DNA of 64,000 nt from positions 5,506,196 to 5,570,195 of the forward strand of contig NC_066851.1 in NCBI RefSeq assembly GCF_001640805.2. The letters run 5' to 3'. Origin of the DNA: Lates calcarifer (Eukaryota; Chordata; Actinopteri; Centropomidae). Below the pieces are notes generated by a model. The model was not told the origin of the DNA. It made no database searches and worked only from the letters and a program-made list of their open reading frames with translations. This document shows, in pieces, positions 1 through 12,700 of the stretch (the stretch's first letter is position 1; every line of letters starts with the position of its first letter). The position numbers and the translations under genes were made by a program.

Positions 1-80
1 GTGTGACACTCAGAGAAAATACTGCAACCGATAGTTATCAAACAAGCATGCCAATTTCACACCCTCAAACACACACACAC

Positions 81-760
81 CTTCTCAGCTTCCTGCAGGT
101 AGAGAAGAGCAATGTCTCCTGACTTTTCATAGCAGGTGATGATTTCCTGCTCTCTCTCTGTTGTGCCCCTATTGGACGATGGAGACCCAGTGTTCTTATT
201 GGACAGAGACGGAGAGGCAGCTGGGACCTTCTCTAGACACAATCCTGAGGGGAGAGAAGAAGTGAGTGATCAGGGTGACAGGAAAAGAAACAAAATGTCA
301 GAATGGCTATGAGTCAATTCAATGTGTGGTATTCACTTTGGTGTCATTTGGAGTTGTTGGGTGTGGTTTTTGACAATGCCATTTCAAACCAATCTTCTTA
401 GTGCTCAAATAAATAACTGTTTTAGAGTCATCATGTTTATAATGTATCAATCATGAATAACAGGCTACAGTTGCTTGAGTTCAACTGGTCTAGTGAACTG
501 GACAAATTAAAGAATAAATGAAAATAAAAAAGGAAAATATTGACTGTATATACATAATGAAGAGATGTAAGTTGAGTGTCTGTATCAGCAGTGACACTAT
601 ACTGCCCCCATGTGGAGTGAAGCAGTACTGTAGATATGAAGGCAGATTGAACTGATGGCAGGTGAAGTGAGGTTAGGAAGGAGACAGGAGACAGTCCCTG
701 TGAGTGAGTGCGTGCATATGTGTGTGTGTGTGCGTGCATATGTGTGTGTGTGTGTGCTGC

Positions 761-800
<40 letters not shown>

Positions 801-3800
801 ACGTGTGTATACCTTTAGTAGCATAGGCCTCTGCTATCATAGAAAGTCTATACACAGGAGCTCCCACCAGCTGCATGTCATCCAGGTTCACCCTGCTGTA
901 GTGACCTGTCAATAGATGTTATGTAATAATGAATAAGCCAACTGATTTGATACACTGATGTTTCACACATACAATCAATGGACCTTTTCAATTAACAGAT
1001 TTCAACAATTCAAAACAACTTTTAAGTGTTCCTAAATATATATATATATTTTTTATTGATTAGTGGTAAGTGTGTGGATTACCTAAAGCATCTCTGTATT
1101 CTCCTTCCACGTAGCAGAGTTTAGCCATCAGCAGGCTAGCTTCCTGGATGTAGTCGGCCTGTAGAATGGAGAATGTGTAATACAACACAGGAAAATGATG
1201 TCATGGTTTTATGGTGGAGACAATGTGCCAGACACTGTAAGCTTAGCATGACTGCTCCCAAACTATTAAAACTAACTGCACAAGATTTAAAAATTGGCAC
1301 TGGAAATTTCATACAAAATGAGAAAATAAATAAATAAGGAATAAGAAAATTTTCAAAGTGACTACACAGGCTAACAACTAACAATCCATCAAAGGTTACC
1401 TTGAGGTTTCCTCTGTCCAGAGCAGCAGTGAGGTGTTTCCTGACCTCCACCAGTTTGGGTCGGGGGCCCCTGGGACTGGCTCCCTGTTTGATGGGATTCT
1501 CCTTCAGGTAAGTCTGAAGCTTACATTCTCCCAGCAACAGCTCCCCTAGGTCATCTACACACACACATCCAAAAAATCCACTTTAACAGACTTGAAGTAA
1601 ATAAAATCTAGACAGTAAGGGAGAATCTGTAGTCAGTCTAGTCTAGTTTAAATCTACCAACCAATCTGAGATTAATCAATATTAAATCTAAGGGCAATAT
1701 ATGGTCAGTCTAGGTTTACTGTATAGGGTTCTAAGGTTAATCTACAGCCAATCTAGGGTCAATCTAAAATTGAGTAATATGCAAGAACAATCCCATGCCA
1801 ATGTATCCACTATAGGAGTTCGCCACATGGTCAGCTTGACTGAGATTGTATGAGGTAAATCAACATACAGAGAAACACTGATGTACTTGGACACATACCA
1901 GCCAGAATTATGAACGGCCATAACAAGCTCCAAAGTTGTGAGTGTGTGAGAATGTTCAGAGGTTCAATTGGTGAACTGACCGCTAATCCTGTTACTTTAA
2001 ACTGATCCCAGTCAGTGACCAGAGCTAATAGCTCTCATATGCCAAAGTACAATCATGTCGACATAACACAATGGCAGCATTTTTCATAACAGTCAGAAAT
2101 CTACTGAATGTCCACATCCTCCACAACAGCAGGAAATCATGTTTTTTATTACTGCAATAACAAAAACACTGATTCTAAATTACTCAGTTTTAGCGTACAT
2201 TATAATCTCATTTATTCTATGCAATAATCACACGTCCAAGCATCAGGAGATTTTAAATTTTCACTCACAGAAGGCTGAATCATTTAGAATAATCTAACAA
2301 TATTTTTGTTTTAAGATTAAAATGCCACAAGCCGTCTTGATCCTCCTACAAATATAAAACACAGATGAGCTCTTTCTCTGATTGTGCTTTTGACTCTGTT
2401 CAAATGCCCATTTTTTATAAAATGTCAGAGGTCTTAACATTAGGCTTTTATTGTCCAGAGTAATCTCTCCGCAAGTGGACTTTGGCTCCTGAGGCTGATT
2501 AATAATAGCCACATTACACTGCTGTACAGGTATCTTGATAGGAAGATGCCAGGAACCTAATAGAAGATATTAATAACGCTGAATAGTAATGAAATGCATC
2601 AGCCACCACGAGCTGTCTTCCTGGGCTATTTTCATTAGTGGCAGGAGAGAGCAGCAACACACATATCTACAGAGGAAGAGTGCAATGTCTCCAGAATGAC
2701 AGGTTTATGATATTCAGCAGTTTGGAAAATCTGTTGGCTCAGGGGTGATATTAAACTGCAAAAGTGATGAGGATATAAAAATCCCTGTCAGCACGAACGC
2801 AACACGACACTGATGACGCCATATGTATACAAGTATGATATTACATGAAAAAAAAAAAACGAATTCAAAATGAAAATGTGGGCTAAGCATTGCGTTAGGA
2901 TTGGAGATATTGGTCAATATGTAAACTAAAATGTTACACTTTCGTTACTGACTATTTACTGTACTGTCAGTTTACCATTCAGTATCATTAGCATGCAATT
3001 TGACAGCTAGCATGTAGCAATCATGCACCATAACCACATAGCTAAATAAAGTGAAGCTAGGTGCGATGCGAAACCATCATTTAAATATTCTGTCAATTGT
3101 GAATGTGTTGTTGTTTTGGCAAATGTGAGAGCTTCGTGGACCAAATGTAGAGCAGATAACCAAAGGCTGGGTACTTCTGGTGGATTCGGCATTGATAAAT
3201 TCAACCGAGACTGTTCTATGTAAGTAAAATCTTAACTGCAAAACGTGTTAGTACTCGCTAACATCCAGCTATTGGTCGAGGAGACAGTGGGAAAAGGGGG
3301 GCGAAAGGTCTTTGGGGGTGCATGTCGATTATTAGTAAAACGCCATTAGCTTGTCATACAACATCAAACTATTGACAGATTTCTGAATGGAGTTCCTGTT
3401 GACGGGAGGGCAGAGCGAACCAAGAGGCAGAACTGTCAGACCACAGGAACTAATTGTTAGCAAGTTCTTCATATCTTACAAATCTCAGACGCATTACCTC
3501 CGAGTTTACACACCAGACTACCCAAAAGTGGTAAAAATCCTCATTGACGTGACATGTCACATTCTTGACCTCTGTTAGCTAGCTGGCACAAAGCAGAGCA
3601 CAGTGTTGGAGAACTCCTAGAATCGGCTGCCGCTGTCAGGAAGTACCGAGGAGCCAGAGCAGGGAGAAGGCCCTGCCAGAGACTGAATGAACGAACAGCA
3701 GGGAAACCCACATTTCTCACCGTTTGATATTAGTTTGGCCGAGAGCTGTCGTACTAACTCCGGTATCTTGTCCCATTGGCCCTCGGAACGACATCGCTCT

Positions 3801-3841
3801 ATCTCGGTCTCCAGTCGTGATCCAGACTTCCTCGCTGTCAT
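81..3841 (-). CDS. ttc7b: Tetratricopeptide repeat protein 7B, N-terminal part (first five coding exons)
   Basis: Family role: TTC7 proteins scaffold the plasma-membrane PI4KIIIalpha complex with EFR3 and FAM126. Coding exons on the minus strand, in order: 3721-3841, 1400-1554, 1083-1158, 813-905, 81-244. All junctions are GT-AG and join in phase. The first exon gives M-T-A-R-K-S-GSRLETEIERC...LSAKLISN; the second gives ELLLGECKL, GASPRGPRP and KHLTAALDRGNLK; the fourth gives YRLSMIAEAYATKG; the fifth gives TCYEKSGDIALLYLQE. As I remember the family, these match TTC7B far better than TTC7A. The start chosen is the ATG at 3841-3839, next to the conserved N-terminus; an in-frame upstream codon at 3883 has no conserved sequence after it. 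The donor of the fifth exon is a pure GT repeat. The remaining exons lie left of the window. The gene is divergent from fam177a1. Confidence 0.88.
719..810. repeat. Compound (TG)n microsatellite in a ttc7b intron
   Basis: Interrupted TG/GT dinucleotide array, with ATATG and GTGC interruptions, lying directly beside the donor site of the fourth ttc7b coding exon (exon ends at 813). On the transcribed strand it is a CA repeat just downstream of the 5' splice site. Confidence 0.95.
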
Positions 3842-3990
3842 TTTCGTGAGTGGGGTCGACTGGACCAAAACACCAGAAGACAAGATCCCTGTCGACCGTC
3901 AAGCTAATGTGTAGGAGAGAAAGGGCTTCCGGTCACTACTTTCGAAATAAAGTTCTGGTTACCATGTTGGTGACAGTATCCCTTTGAATT
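3842..3990 (-). promoter_or_regulatory. Probable ttc7b promoter/5' UTR
   Basis: Sequence directly upstream of the ttc7b start codon. No TATA box is evident. It contains CTTCCGG at 3926-3932, an ETS-type site common in TATA-less housekeeping promoters. The transcription start cannot be placed from the sequence. Nothing coding is seen from here to the repeats that begin near 4480. Confidence 0.4.
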
Positions 3991-4480
3991 AAGGGGAAAA
4001 AACGTATGAATTTGCTTTTGTGTTAGTTGACCGAGCTTACGCTGGCTGAGTTAAGTGTCGTATCCCGGTAAGAGAAGAAAAAAGAGACAGAGCACATAAG
4101 CAAATGTATCTTGAAGCAAAATGGTCACCTCTAGTGGTGAAAAGTCTGCTTGCCAGCAGGGCATCTTCAGCCCTCCTGATTTGCTGAACTGACTGCAGGT
4201 CTTCTACTGGATCCTTGATGAACTCTGATCATACATATACAGTCCAGACCATACATATTTGGACAGTTATACATCTTGTCCTTCAGGCTCTGTGTGTCAG
4301 CATATTCAGTTTGAAGTACAATAATTATTAACACACAAAGTGGTGGTCTGGATTGTATGAAATCACACACAACCTGACAAACATTTCTGTAAGCATTTTT
4401 TTCACAGAAGACAATTTAGCATGCCACATGTCCCACTGTCATGATTTACTGGCACATTAGAACAGAGTGGAATGGAAAAT

Positions 4481-4699
4481 TTGTCATGACTGGAATTAAG
4501 AAAGACAGAAGAATAGCAAACAAGTTAAGAAAGGGAACAAGTACCATTGACTTAACTTATGTACTTAAACACAGTATGCATACTTCATAAACACTAAATA
4601 ATGAGGCCTGTAAAACATCTGCTGAGACAAAGACTTAAAATGTACCAGTTTTGAATCCTTGAGTTTCATTAGCACAGTCATAAGCCAATCTTGAATCCA
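4481..4699 (+). repeat. Dispersed repeat, copy 1 (about 219 bp)
   Basis: Closely matches 7493-7690 in the same orientation. Both start TTGTCATGACTGGAATTAAG and end in a shared block with AGCACAGTCATAAGCCAAT. This copy carries about 21 extra bases in the middle (near 4568-4605), so the two differ by an indel plus scattered substitutions. I see no ORF, terminal inverted repeats or tRNA boxes. It is probably a fragment of a non-autonomous element; the family is not identified. Confidence 0.85.
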
Positions 4700-4889
4700 T
4701 TGAGTATTCATGCCACTGTAGGAAAAGCAAGGGTGGAGCTAACACTGCCTATTTTATGTACTGCAGGATGGTTTCATTAATTTTATTACAATGCACAGTA
4801 TTTAATATGCTCACCACAGGTTCTTGTAACTATAGCTACTGTTGTCTATGTCTAATAATTTTCAGGTTATGATTTTATGTAAAAGCATA

Positions 4890-5205
4890 TTTTTTTATAT
4901 ATATAAAACAACAGAATAATTAGTTACAAATTAGCTCCACTTTGACAGACTACAAGGGTAGTCACATTAATGCACCAGTATTGACAATCCAATAATATGA
5001 TATCTAATAATACTAACACTCAGGGACATGTCAGTGTGAGTTATTATGAGTACTTTTAGTTTTAATACTTGAAGTACACTTATCTGATTGCTCTTATGTA
5101 TTTTTGGTTGTGTACGTTTTTTAAGTTTTAAGTTTTTCCATTGTATTACTGCTACTTTTACTTATGTCAGGGATCTGGATACTTCTCTCAACACTGGGGA
5201 CTATT
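4890..5205 (+). repeat. Degenerate fish interspersed repeat
   Basis: The text resembles a short non-autonomous element very common in percomorph genomes. Visible pieces include AGCTCCACTTTGACAGACTA near 4930, CAATCCAATAATATGATAT near 4986, GAGTACTTTTAGTTTTAATA near 5047, and a tail GGGATCTGGATACTTCTCTC near 5170. Recognition is from memory of the repeat, not from a search. It lies in the ttc7b-fam177a1 intergenic interval. Confidence 0.65.
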
Positions 5206-5366
5206 GTACACAATAGTTACCACCAAATACAAGTATTGGAAGTATCACTAAATGTCAAATGACCAGTTCTTTGCGAGAAAATATTTTATTCTGAAAAACC
5301 AGACAGGAAGTGTGGCTCGTGCAACACAGACAACTACACCGTAGTGAGGTGGAAGAAGTGACAGAG

Positions 5367-7043
5367 ATGGCAGATTTGTCGTTGTATTTAACTACTGTCA
5401 ACGTTTCCCTGGGGCAAACTATGGAAAGTGAGAAGGTTAGTCCACGCGTTACAACTTTCGTCACTTTCGTCGTGTTTGTGAATAATTAAATAAAGACTTA
5501 TTTGAATTCATACCGAATTACTTCCTCAGCTGATAAGCTAGCTAACAGTCAACAAACAAAGTAACGTTAGCTGAAGTAAGCTAACTAACGAACCAGTGAT
5601 TTGCTGTTGGTTTTGTCGGCGAATTTAGGATGATTTACTTTATTACACGTATGTGTAGCTGCACTACATTTGGAGGTAAATAATATAACTAAATTTGGCC
5701 ATATTTGAATAATTTATTTAGAAAAGTTTGTTATGTTTATCTGTTAGTTGCGTTCTGCCCATTGTCACCAGCGTATAGGAGGGCACGTTAAACCTGTTAT
5801 ACCGGTGCCTTGCTACTCAAGCATTTACAAATCATTCAACGCTCTACATTCTGTAATATTCACGGTGATGAGATATCACACGTTTTGTCTTTTAAACTAC
5901 TTTCAGAGTCCAGGAGGGGTGACAGACTTTGACAGTGTAGAGATGGGAGACTCAGCGAGGAGTCAGGGGAGGGTGAAGGTTCCCCGAAAGACCATCTACT
6001 TTGCCAACGGTGAGACCATGGAGGAGTACAGCACTGATGAAGAGGAAGAAGAGGAGGATGTTGTGAAGAAAGAAGTCGTCACCGTAGATCCGGTAGGCGG
6101 AGATTAAAAAGTTCTTATAATCTCACACATTATCCCCGGTGTGAGTCCTGGGATCTTTGTTGTTTAGAGAGGTAGAGAGGTAATCTCTAGCACTGATCAT
6201 GTCATGATTATGATTTGTTCTTCTGTGTTTGGACAGCAGGTGTGTGATCTAACTGTCATGTTTCTCTTTATATATGTTTTAGGGTAAATTGACCTGGGGT
6301 CCATATTTCTGGTTTCAAATGTGGAGAATGGCCACCTCCACCATCTCAGGTAAAGTAGTCTTAACATAAGATCTGGTATTCATGCTAGCAAGGCCCATGT
6401 CTTAGAGAGGTTTTTTTTTTTTTTTTAACCAGTCATGGAAATCATGAAAGTTTTACAGCATGTTTCACACTTTTCTGTATTTGGTTACTTTTGGTCCTGG
6501 TGTGATTATCACAACAAAAAGCTAAGTTACCTGTATTGAATATGTGTGTGTTTACTGCAGTGTGTGACTACATGGGAGAGAGACTGGCTTCTCTTTTTGG
6601 CATCACTACTCCTAAGTACCAGTATGCAATTGATGAGTACTACCGTATGAAAAAAGAGGTAGGACACACACACACATACACACAACCTTGTGCCTTGTAT
6701 GTCAGTGTCAGGTAAATATGGATAAAGCCACAGTTTAAAAGCTGTGTACACACAGGAAGGGGCGGGATCACAAACATTAACTCTCACATATCCAGTGTTA
6801 AATGCCACACACACTGTTTTCCTGTAGGAGGAGGAGGAAGAGGAGGAAAACCGTCTGTCTGAGGATGCGGAGCGTCGGATTGCAGAGCAGCGACGAGGCG
6901 AGCAGGATGCTCCTCATGCTGCCACTGTGGAGCAGCCAGAGTCGTCTGGCGCGTCCTTTGTAAACATTAGCTTTGAGCTCGAACCTGAGCCTTCTCTCAG
7001 CGCTGCAGACACCAACAGAGTCCCCTCCCCTCTCCCCTCCTGA
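5367..7043 (+). CDS. fam177a1: FAM177A1, about 211 residues, five coding exons
   Basis: Small acidic protein of the FAM177 family. Human FAM177A1 is reported at the Golgi/endosomal system; its biochemical role is poorly known. Exons: 5367-5435, 5907-6092, 6283-6349, 6561-6658, 6828-7043; all junctions join in phase with GT-AG introns. Family signatures are FANGETMEEYSTDEEEE, KLTWGPYFWFQMWR, STISVCDYMGERLASLFGI, PKYQYAIDEYYRMKKEEEEE and a C-terminal SFVNISFELE. The start is the first ATG of exon 1 (5367); an in-frame ATG at 5421 is an alternative, and this N-terminal stretch is not conserved with human, so the start is the least certain part. The stop is TGA at 7041-7043. It diverges from ttc7b on the left and converges with ppp2r3c on the right. 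Confidence 0.93.
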
Positions 7044-9440
7044 ATACTGACACTCATTGACAAAGGTCTAATATTCACGCATTTCTGTCAGGCAAAACCT
7101 TAATTAATTTACTGTATAGATTAATAATATTGTTATTTTTCTATGTTATTTTATAAAGAGATCTTCGTATACAGTGCAGGGATGAATTCAAAGGGCTGTG
7201 GAAGTGGCTGTACTAGCCTTATCTGCAAATGTAAACTTATGTACAGTGTGCTAAAGAATGCAAGACATTTATTAAACCCATAGGCTGGGACTGCACTCAA
7301 CTCACTTAAAATTAACATCAGCTGAGAAAGGTGAAATAAGTGCTGGATTTAATTTTTACTGAGAAATAGAAATCAAATTCAGTCAGTTTTTCAAATGACC
7401 AGGTAGTGATGAAATCAGTTGCCAAGGCTTCTGTACTATTGAATTGCACTGAGAATATATTCTACTCTTCATCTCAGCCTGTCGTTGCTGTATTGTCATG
7501 ACTGGAATTAAGAAACACAGAAGAATAGCAAACAAAGTTAAGAAAAGGAACAAGTAGCATTGACTTAACTTATGTACTTACTTACCTTGCATATAGGCCT
7601 ATAAAACATCTGCTGAGACAAAGACTTAAAATGTACCAGTTTTGAATCATTGAGTTTCATTAGCACAGTCATAAGCCAATATTGAATCCAAATACATATG
7701 ATAATCCTGCTGTGCCCTCTATGAAGTTGTCCACAAATACCACTGTACCTGCTTGGATTGGACAGAGGTCATATCTGTACTTCTACTCATTTGCTGGCAA
7801 AGATTGGTCCAATAAATGCACATACAGTGGACCACTGTGCCAGGGCATGATGATTTTTCCCATGTATTAAGTGCCCCTACAAACGTAACTGTCCAACATG
7901 TCAGAGTCTTGGAGTAACTGGGGCCAGTGTGCGTCTCCTGGCTCAGGCCTGAAGCTGCAGTCTGTTGTTAAAACTGACTTAACCATTAACCTCGAAGAAT
8001 CTGGTTCCTGCTTTCTTTAGTTTGTGTTTCTCACAATGTAAAATGTGTTGAAACAGCTGAAAAACAGAAGCAACTTGCATGAATTAATAATTGTTTTGCC
8101 AAAAATGAGTCAGGCAACGCAGCTAATGTAGATTCAGTAATAAAATTAATATAGTCTAAATCTTTGAAAATCAAACTAGTACTCAGATTGATTGATGATT
8201 GTGGCATTAAATTGGGAAATGGAGTTGCCCACATACATTGCTAGTACCTTCATGCGTGTTGAGAGTTCATTCTGTAAGTGTCCTTGCCTGAGCTGTCAGA
8301 AGCTTCTTATTAATTATTTTTATCCACTGATGTGTCTGTGTGGTGTGAGGACAGGCCTCGGATCTTATTAGAACAGAGCAGCAGTGTTTAGTCAGAAGTA
8401 AACCAGACACTGTGGACACCCTCTCGTTTCTCATTACCAACCCTAAGAAATTTCACACTGCTCTTTTCAAAATGATCAATTTGAAGAAGTAATTTATGGG
8501 CAACATAGTAACTGAAATATTAACATTTGACTGTGAAATATTCAGTGTGTTAACAACACTTGGCTAAATGTCTTTCACTGCAGTAGTCAGTGAAGGATCT
8601 TCATGCTTTTTATGGTGTAAAATAAAAACCAACATATGCAAAAAGTATTTTAACTGAAACTCTTAATGAATCTGTATATATATATTTATATTTTCTGTGT
8701 CTTAATAAAGCCTTTAAACATTAAAAATGTTAATTTGTAGCTTTTGTTATCAAACACATCAAAATAGTTTTTACAATTATTCCACTGTTATAAATCCCAT
8801 CCCTCTTATGTAATAAAATTCTTCTCTTATTTAGTTTTAAATAACTTTTGATTCTCCGAAATTTTCTGGCCTGTGCATTTTGTTTCATCATGAACAAAGC
8901 TTTAATATATCATCATCTTTTAAGTTGATTTGGCAACAGTTTCTTTACGTATCCAGCAGTGAGTCCAATATTCAGTCTCCTAGCTCTGTTTTTGTCTCTG
9001 AGGGAAACATCTGGCTCTTGAGCTGCTAAATGCTCCTCTATGTTTTATATCTTTTTGCTGCGGCCAAAAACGAGCTGTGAGAATGGTGAGAGTGAAATAA
9101 AACGGTAAATCTGTGGGTCAGAAAACCAAAACAATGAGCTGAAAAATGCTAAAAGACTTTGGAGAGCTGAGGGGAACTGCAGAGTCAGATGATAAATCTC
9201 TGGTTCATCAACATGAGTGCCCTCTTTCACACTACGCACAGTCATTCAATCCACTTAGTATAAAAGTACTGATTGTAGCTGCTAGTTAAAGTTACATTTG
9301 ACAGTTAATCAGTCCTGTATTATATGATGGTGAGTTTGACCTTTTTGGTTTTCTCACACCTGTTTAATTTCAGTGTTACTGATAGAGAGCTTTTATTATA
9401 GAAATAAAAGCCAAACATTTTGGCGTTGTCAGAAAAGGAA
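7044..9440 (+). other. fam177a1 3' UTR and convergent intergenic region
   Basis: No coding sequence is recognised between the fam177a1 stop and the ppp2r3c poly(A) signal. Candidate plus-strand poly(A) hexamers AATAAA occur at 8621-8626 and 8704-8709, and others exist, so the 3' UTR end cannot be fixed from sequence alone. A copy of a dispersed repeat lies at 7493-7690. Short ORFs here have no recognisable protein features. Confidence 0.5.
7493..7690 (+). repeat. Dispersed repeat, copy 2 (about 198 bp)
   Basis: Second copy of the element at 4481-4699, same orientation, with a shorter middle part. It lies about 450 bp after the fam177a1 stop, so the pair brackets that gene. It may be transcribed as part of the fam177a1 3' UTR. 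Confidence 0.85.
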
Positions 9441-9443
9441 ATA

Positions 9444-9449
9444 TTTATT
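9444..9449 (-). terminator. Poly(A) signal for ppp2r3c
   Basis: TTTATT on the plus strand reads AATAAA on the minus strand, about 275 bp beyond the ppp2r3c stop codon, a normal 3' UTR length for this gene arrangement. Confidence 0.6.
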
Positions 9450-9722
9450 TTAAAAAGGTCAATGGCAAAAACATGTATAACAGGTCTTATTTACAGGAAA
9501 ACAAGAAGGAACACAGAACAATAGTAACACAAAGCACCATGGTTGCTTCATTTCTTTCACCCCTTCCTACCATTCATTTAGAGGTTTTCACAGTTACTTA
9601 GTGCAACTTATCCAGAGGGAGCTGAGTCAGAAGGTGAGGGTTCAACGTCCTGCTGACACTTGGGTTTCAGTGGACGTGTTTTTTACTGTTGGGAGTGGAC
9701 ACTGTGAAACTCATAATCATTC

Positions 9723-12700
9723 TCAGGTGTCATCGAGGTCAGCTGTGTTACTGCTGTCGTTGTCATTAGCAACCAGGACTTCTCTGTTCTCATAGGTCCA
9801 GAAACCGTTGAGGTCGATCAGGATGCTGGTGACGGTATCACCCTGGCAACTGTTAACCAGATCCTGGAGAGTGATTTTGTAGGGGTCTTTGGGTTTCACC
9901 ATGTCAAAGATTTCATCCTGAGGAGAGACAGACGTCACAATGTTTCAGCTGACTCAGTTTGACTTAACAGATGATCACAAGTCCACTGTGTGGGGACAAT
10001 ATACCTTGACATCCTGGAAGGAGACAGGCTCCTGACCGTGCAGCTTCATCTGCTCCTGAATGGCCTGAAGTACAAAAACCCACACAAGTGTCATCAGCAA
10101 CTGTACTGTACTGTTTGAATGTATGCCTTCACTGTGAATCTATTAATGTGTGTGTGTGAGGGGTGTGCAGCTGATACCCTGAAGAAGTAGTTGAGAGAGA
10201 AGACATTGAGGTATCCTTGATTCTCCATGTCCAGAAGTTTAAAGATATACTGTAATGCTGCTGGCTCCTTCCTGTTTTCCAAGGCCAACACAAAGTCTAG
10301 ATAGGTCTTATAGTCCTGACATAAAACAGATAGAGACACAGTTATGTACAGGATATATCCAAATTCTGCCAGCACACAGATACCTGCAAAACCCACCTAA
10401 AATTATGCATCAGATTTAGACCAAACCATATAATTCTCAACATGAAAAAGTGTCATTAAATGTGTGTGTCATCTGCCCAGAGACTCAATGAACAGCTGAA
10501 GATTAACTTTATGAGTTTTTTTTTGAGTTGAACATTAACATACAGAGTGAGCAATTAGAAGAAAACCCTGAATAAATGAGAAGACAAACCAGAAACGCAG
10601 ACACTTTTATATTGGTTACAGGGCTCCCTGTATGATTTTGATTAATATAAAAATGAAAATGAATCATTTGCTATAATCCACACAGTCCCCAGATCCCAAC
10701 CCACTTGAACTATGGGAGATTTTGGAGCAAAGTGTTCAGCAGCGTTCTGCATGACCATCAGCAAAACACCAAAATGGGAATACTGCAGAAACTTAGAAAA
10801 TCTATGTCAAGGAGCATTGAACATGTTCTGGCACAACAGCTTACTTAGACATTTTAGGTTTTTCCTTTTCATCTGTCAACCATCTTATGTTTACTACAAC
10901 TGCTAGTGCTGCTGCTGATGCTGACTTGGTGATAATACCATTTCTCCATCATAGGTGAGGTACTCCTGAAACACTCTGTCCAGGAAGACCGAGGTTAGAG
11001 TGGCCGTGCCGTAGCGTGAAAGCTCCTCTTTGCTCAACATGCCGTTATGGTCCTTGTCCAGGTTGAGGTACTGGCCTTTAGAGGGAGAGACATAAAAATC
11101 CAGAGATGAACATGACAGGCTATAGTCTCTGATCTTTATGTCTACCAATATTTAATCAAGTTAATTAAGTATTATATCAAAAATTTGTTTAACACAGGTA
11201 ACAGTGTGTTTTGTGGCACGGACACTAAAGAATCTTAAGCATTGTATAAATATAATGTTTTCTCACCATAGACTCGCAGAGCTGATGGGGCTGAGAACCA
11301 GTTGGACTCCTGACTCTCCTTAGATAGCTCCTCATCTCTCAGCTAGGAGCACAGTGGGAGAAAAAAGAGGGTGAGAGATGAAGCCAAAATTCTGGGAGTA
11401 CAGGCTTAACAATGAATGACCCACGCAATACTGATCCATTTGTAAGAGAATAAGAAAAAGACGGTATTAATCCTTATAATACAGTCTACAATACATCATT
11501 CAGGTGGTCTGTTACAATTAGAAGATACTTTAAAAATCTTGGCTTTGGTCCTTTAATTACTTTAATTACTGCCTGGTAGTGCAGACACTTAACTAAATAA
11601 ACTAAATACAGTATAAATGAAAATGAAGTGAAGAAATGTGAGTGATAAAAACAAAAAACATTCTACCTCCAACAAGTCGTCCAGAAAACTGCAAGCCTAA
11701 TATATCCTGGATTTTAATCTTTCCTGAAAGAGAAGAAAAAATCTAATAATGAAAATGTGGCTTCACAGATCATCTCCATTTGTACATTAGTATCAATTGT
11801 GCATATTTGAAACTTTTGGAATGGAAACTTGGAAATATGATTGCTGTCAATTAAGATGCTCATCAGGTTTTTTTTTTTGTTGAATCATTTTAAAAATGAC
11901 TTCCTACAATGTGATGCTACAACAACCCAAAGTCCCAACAGGGATCATTGAAGCTTTTGATCTGATCAAACAAGTCTCCAGTTTTTTCTGCATGTCCTTT
12001 GTCCTGGTTCAAACATGATGTATGGACACACGATGACAGTCCTAGACCACACTATGCTTAAGTACATAGTATTCCACATTTTACAGGTGAGGTTTACAGG
12101 GTTCAGTCTCACCTGTTCGGAGTGGGTCGAGGAAGAAAAAGAACTTGCGAACAGCGGTGCAGACATAGAAAGAGTAGAAGGACTTCTCTAGTCCATCCAG
12201 CTGAGGCAGAGTAGGGATGAGTTCTAGGATGTAGTTCTCCAGATCCTACACAGAATGAAGAACGTCACCTTTCCTGACAGTTCAAATTTCAATACGACTG
12301 CATATTACAATTCTGCCACTAGCTGCTACTGACTTTAAACTTTGTACATCACTTAAACTGTAATTTGCCATTAGTGATGGAAGTCCTTACCGACTCTCTG
12401 AGGTAGCCCTGTCCTGCCACATCATACAGACTCAGACCTATCCGGGTCTGATGCAGCCACACTACATGTGCAGAGACAACAGACATGAGAAACAGTCAGT
12501 GCCAAAATATTCATCTACAGATAAATCATGAAACATGAAAAGAGTTAAGGCAGAACAAGACAGCCAAATGAAGCTCCAGACCTTTCCTCATGACATAGTT
12601 AAAGAACTGCATGATGGAGATTCTGCCATAAGGGTCATTGTGGAGCAGCTTGGCGTACACTCTGGCTGTGAAGAATTTTCTGAAGGAAAGGAGAGACGGG

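Noticed and set aside
437..915. His/Thr-rich and Val/Cys-rich ORFs over the TG repeat
   Set aside because: They are translations of a dinucleotide array; only the ttc7b exon at 813-905 is real here.
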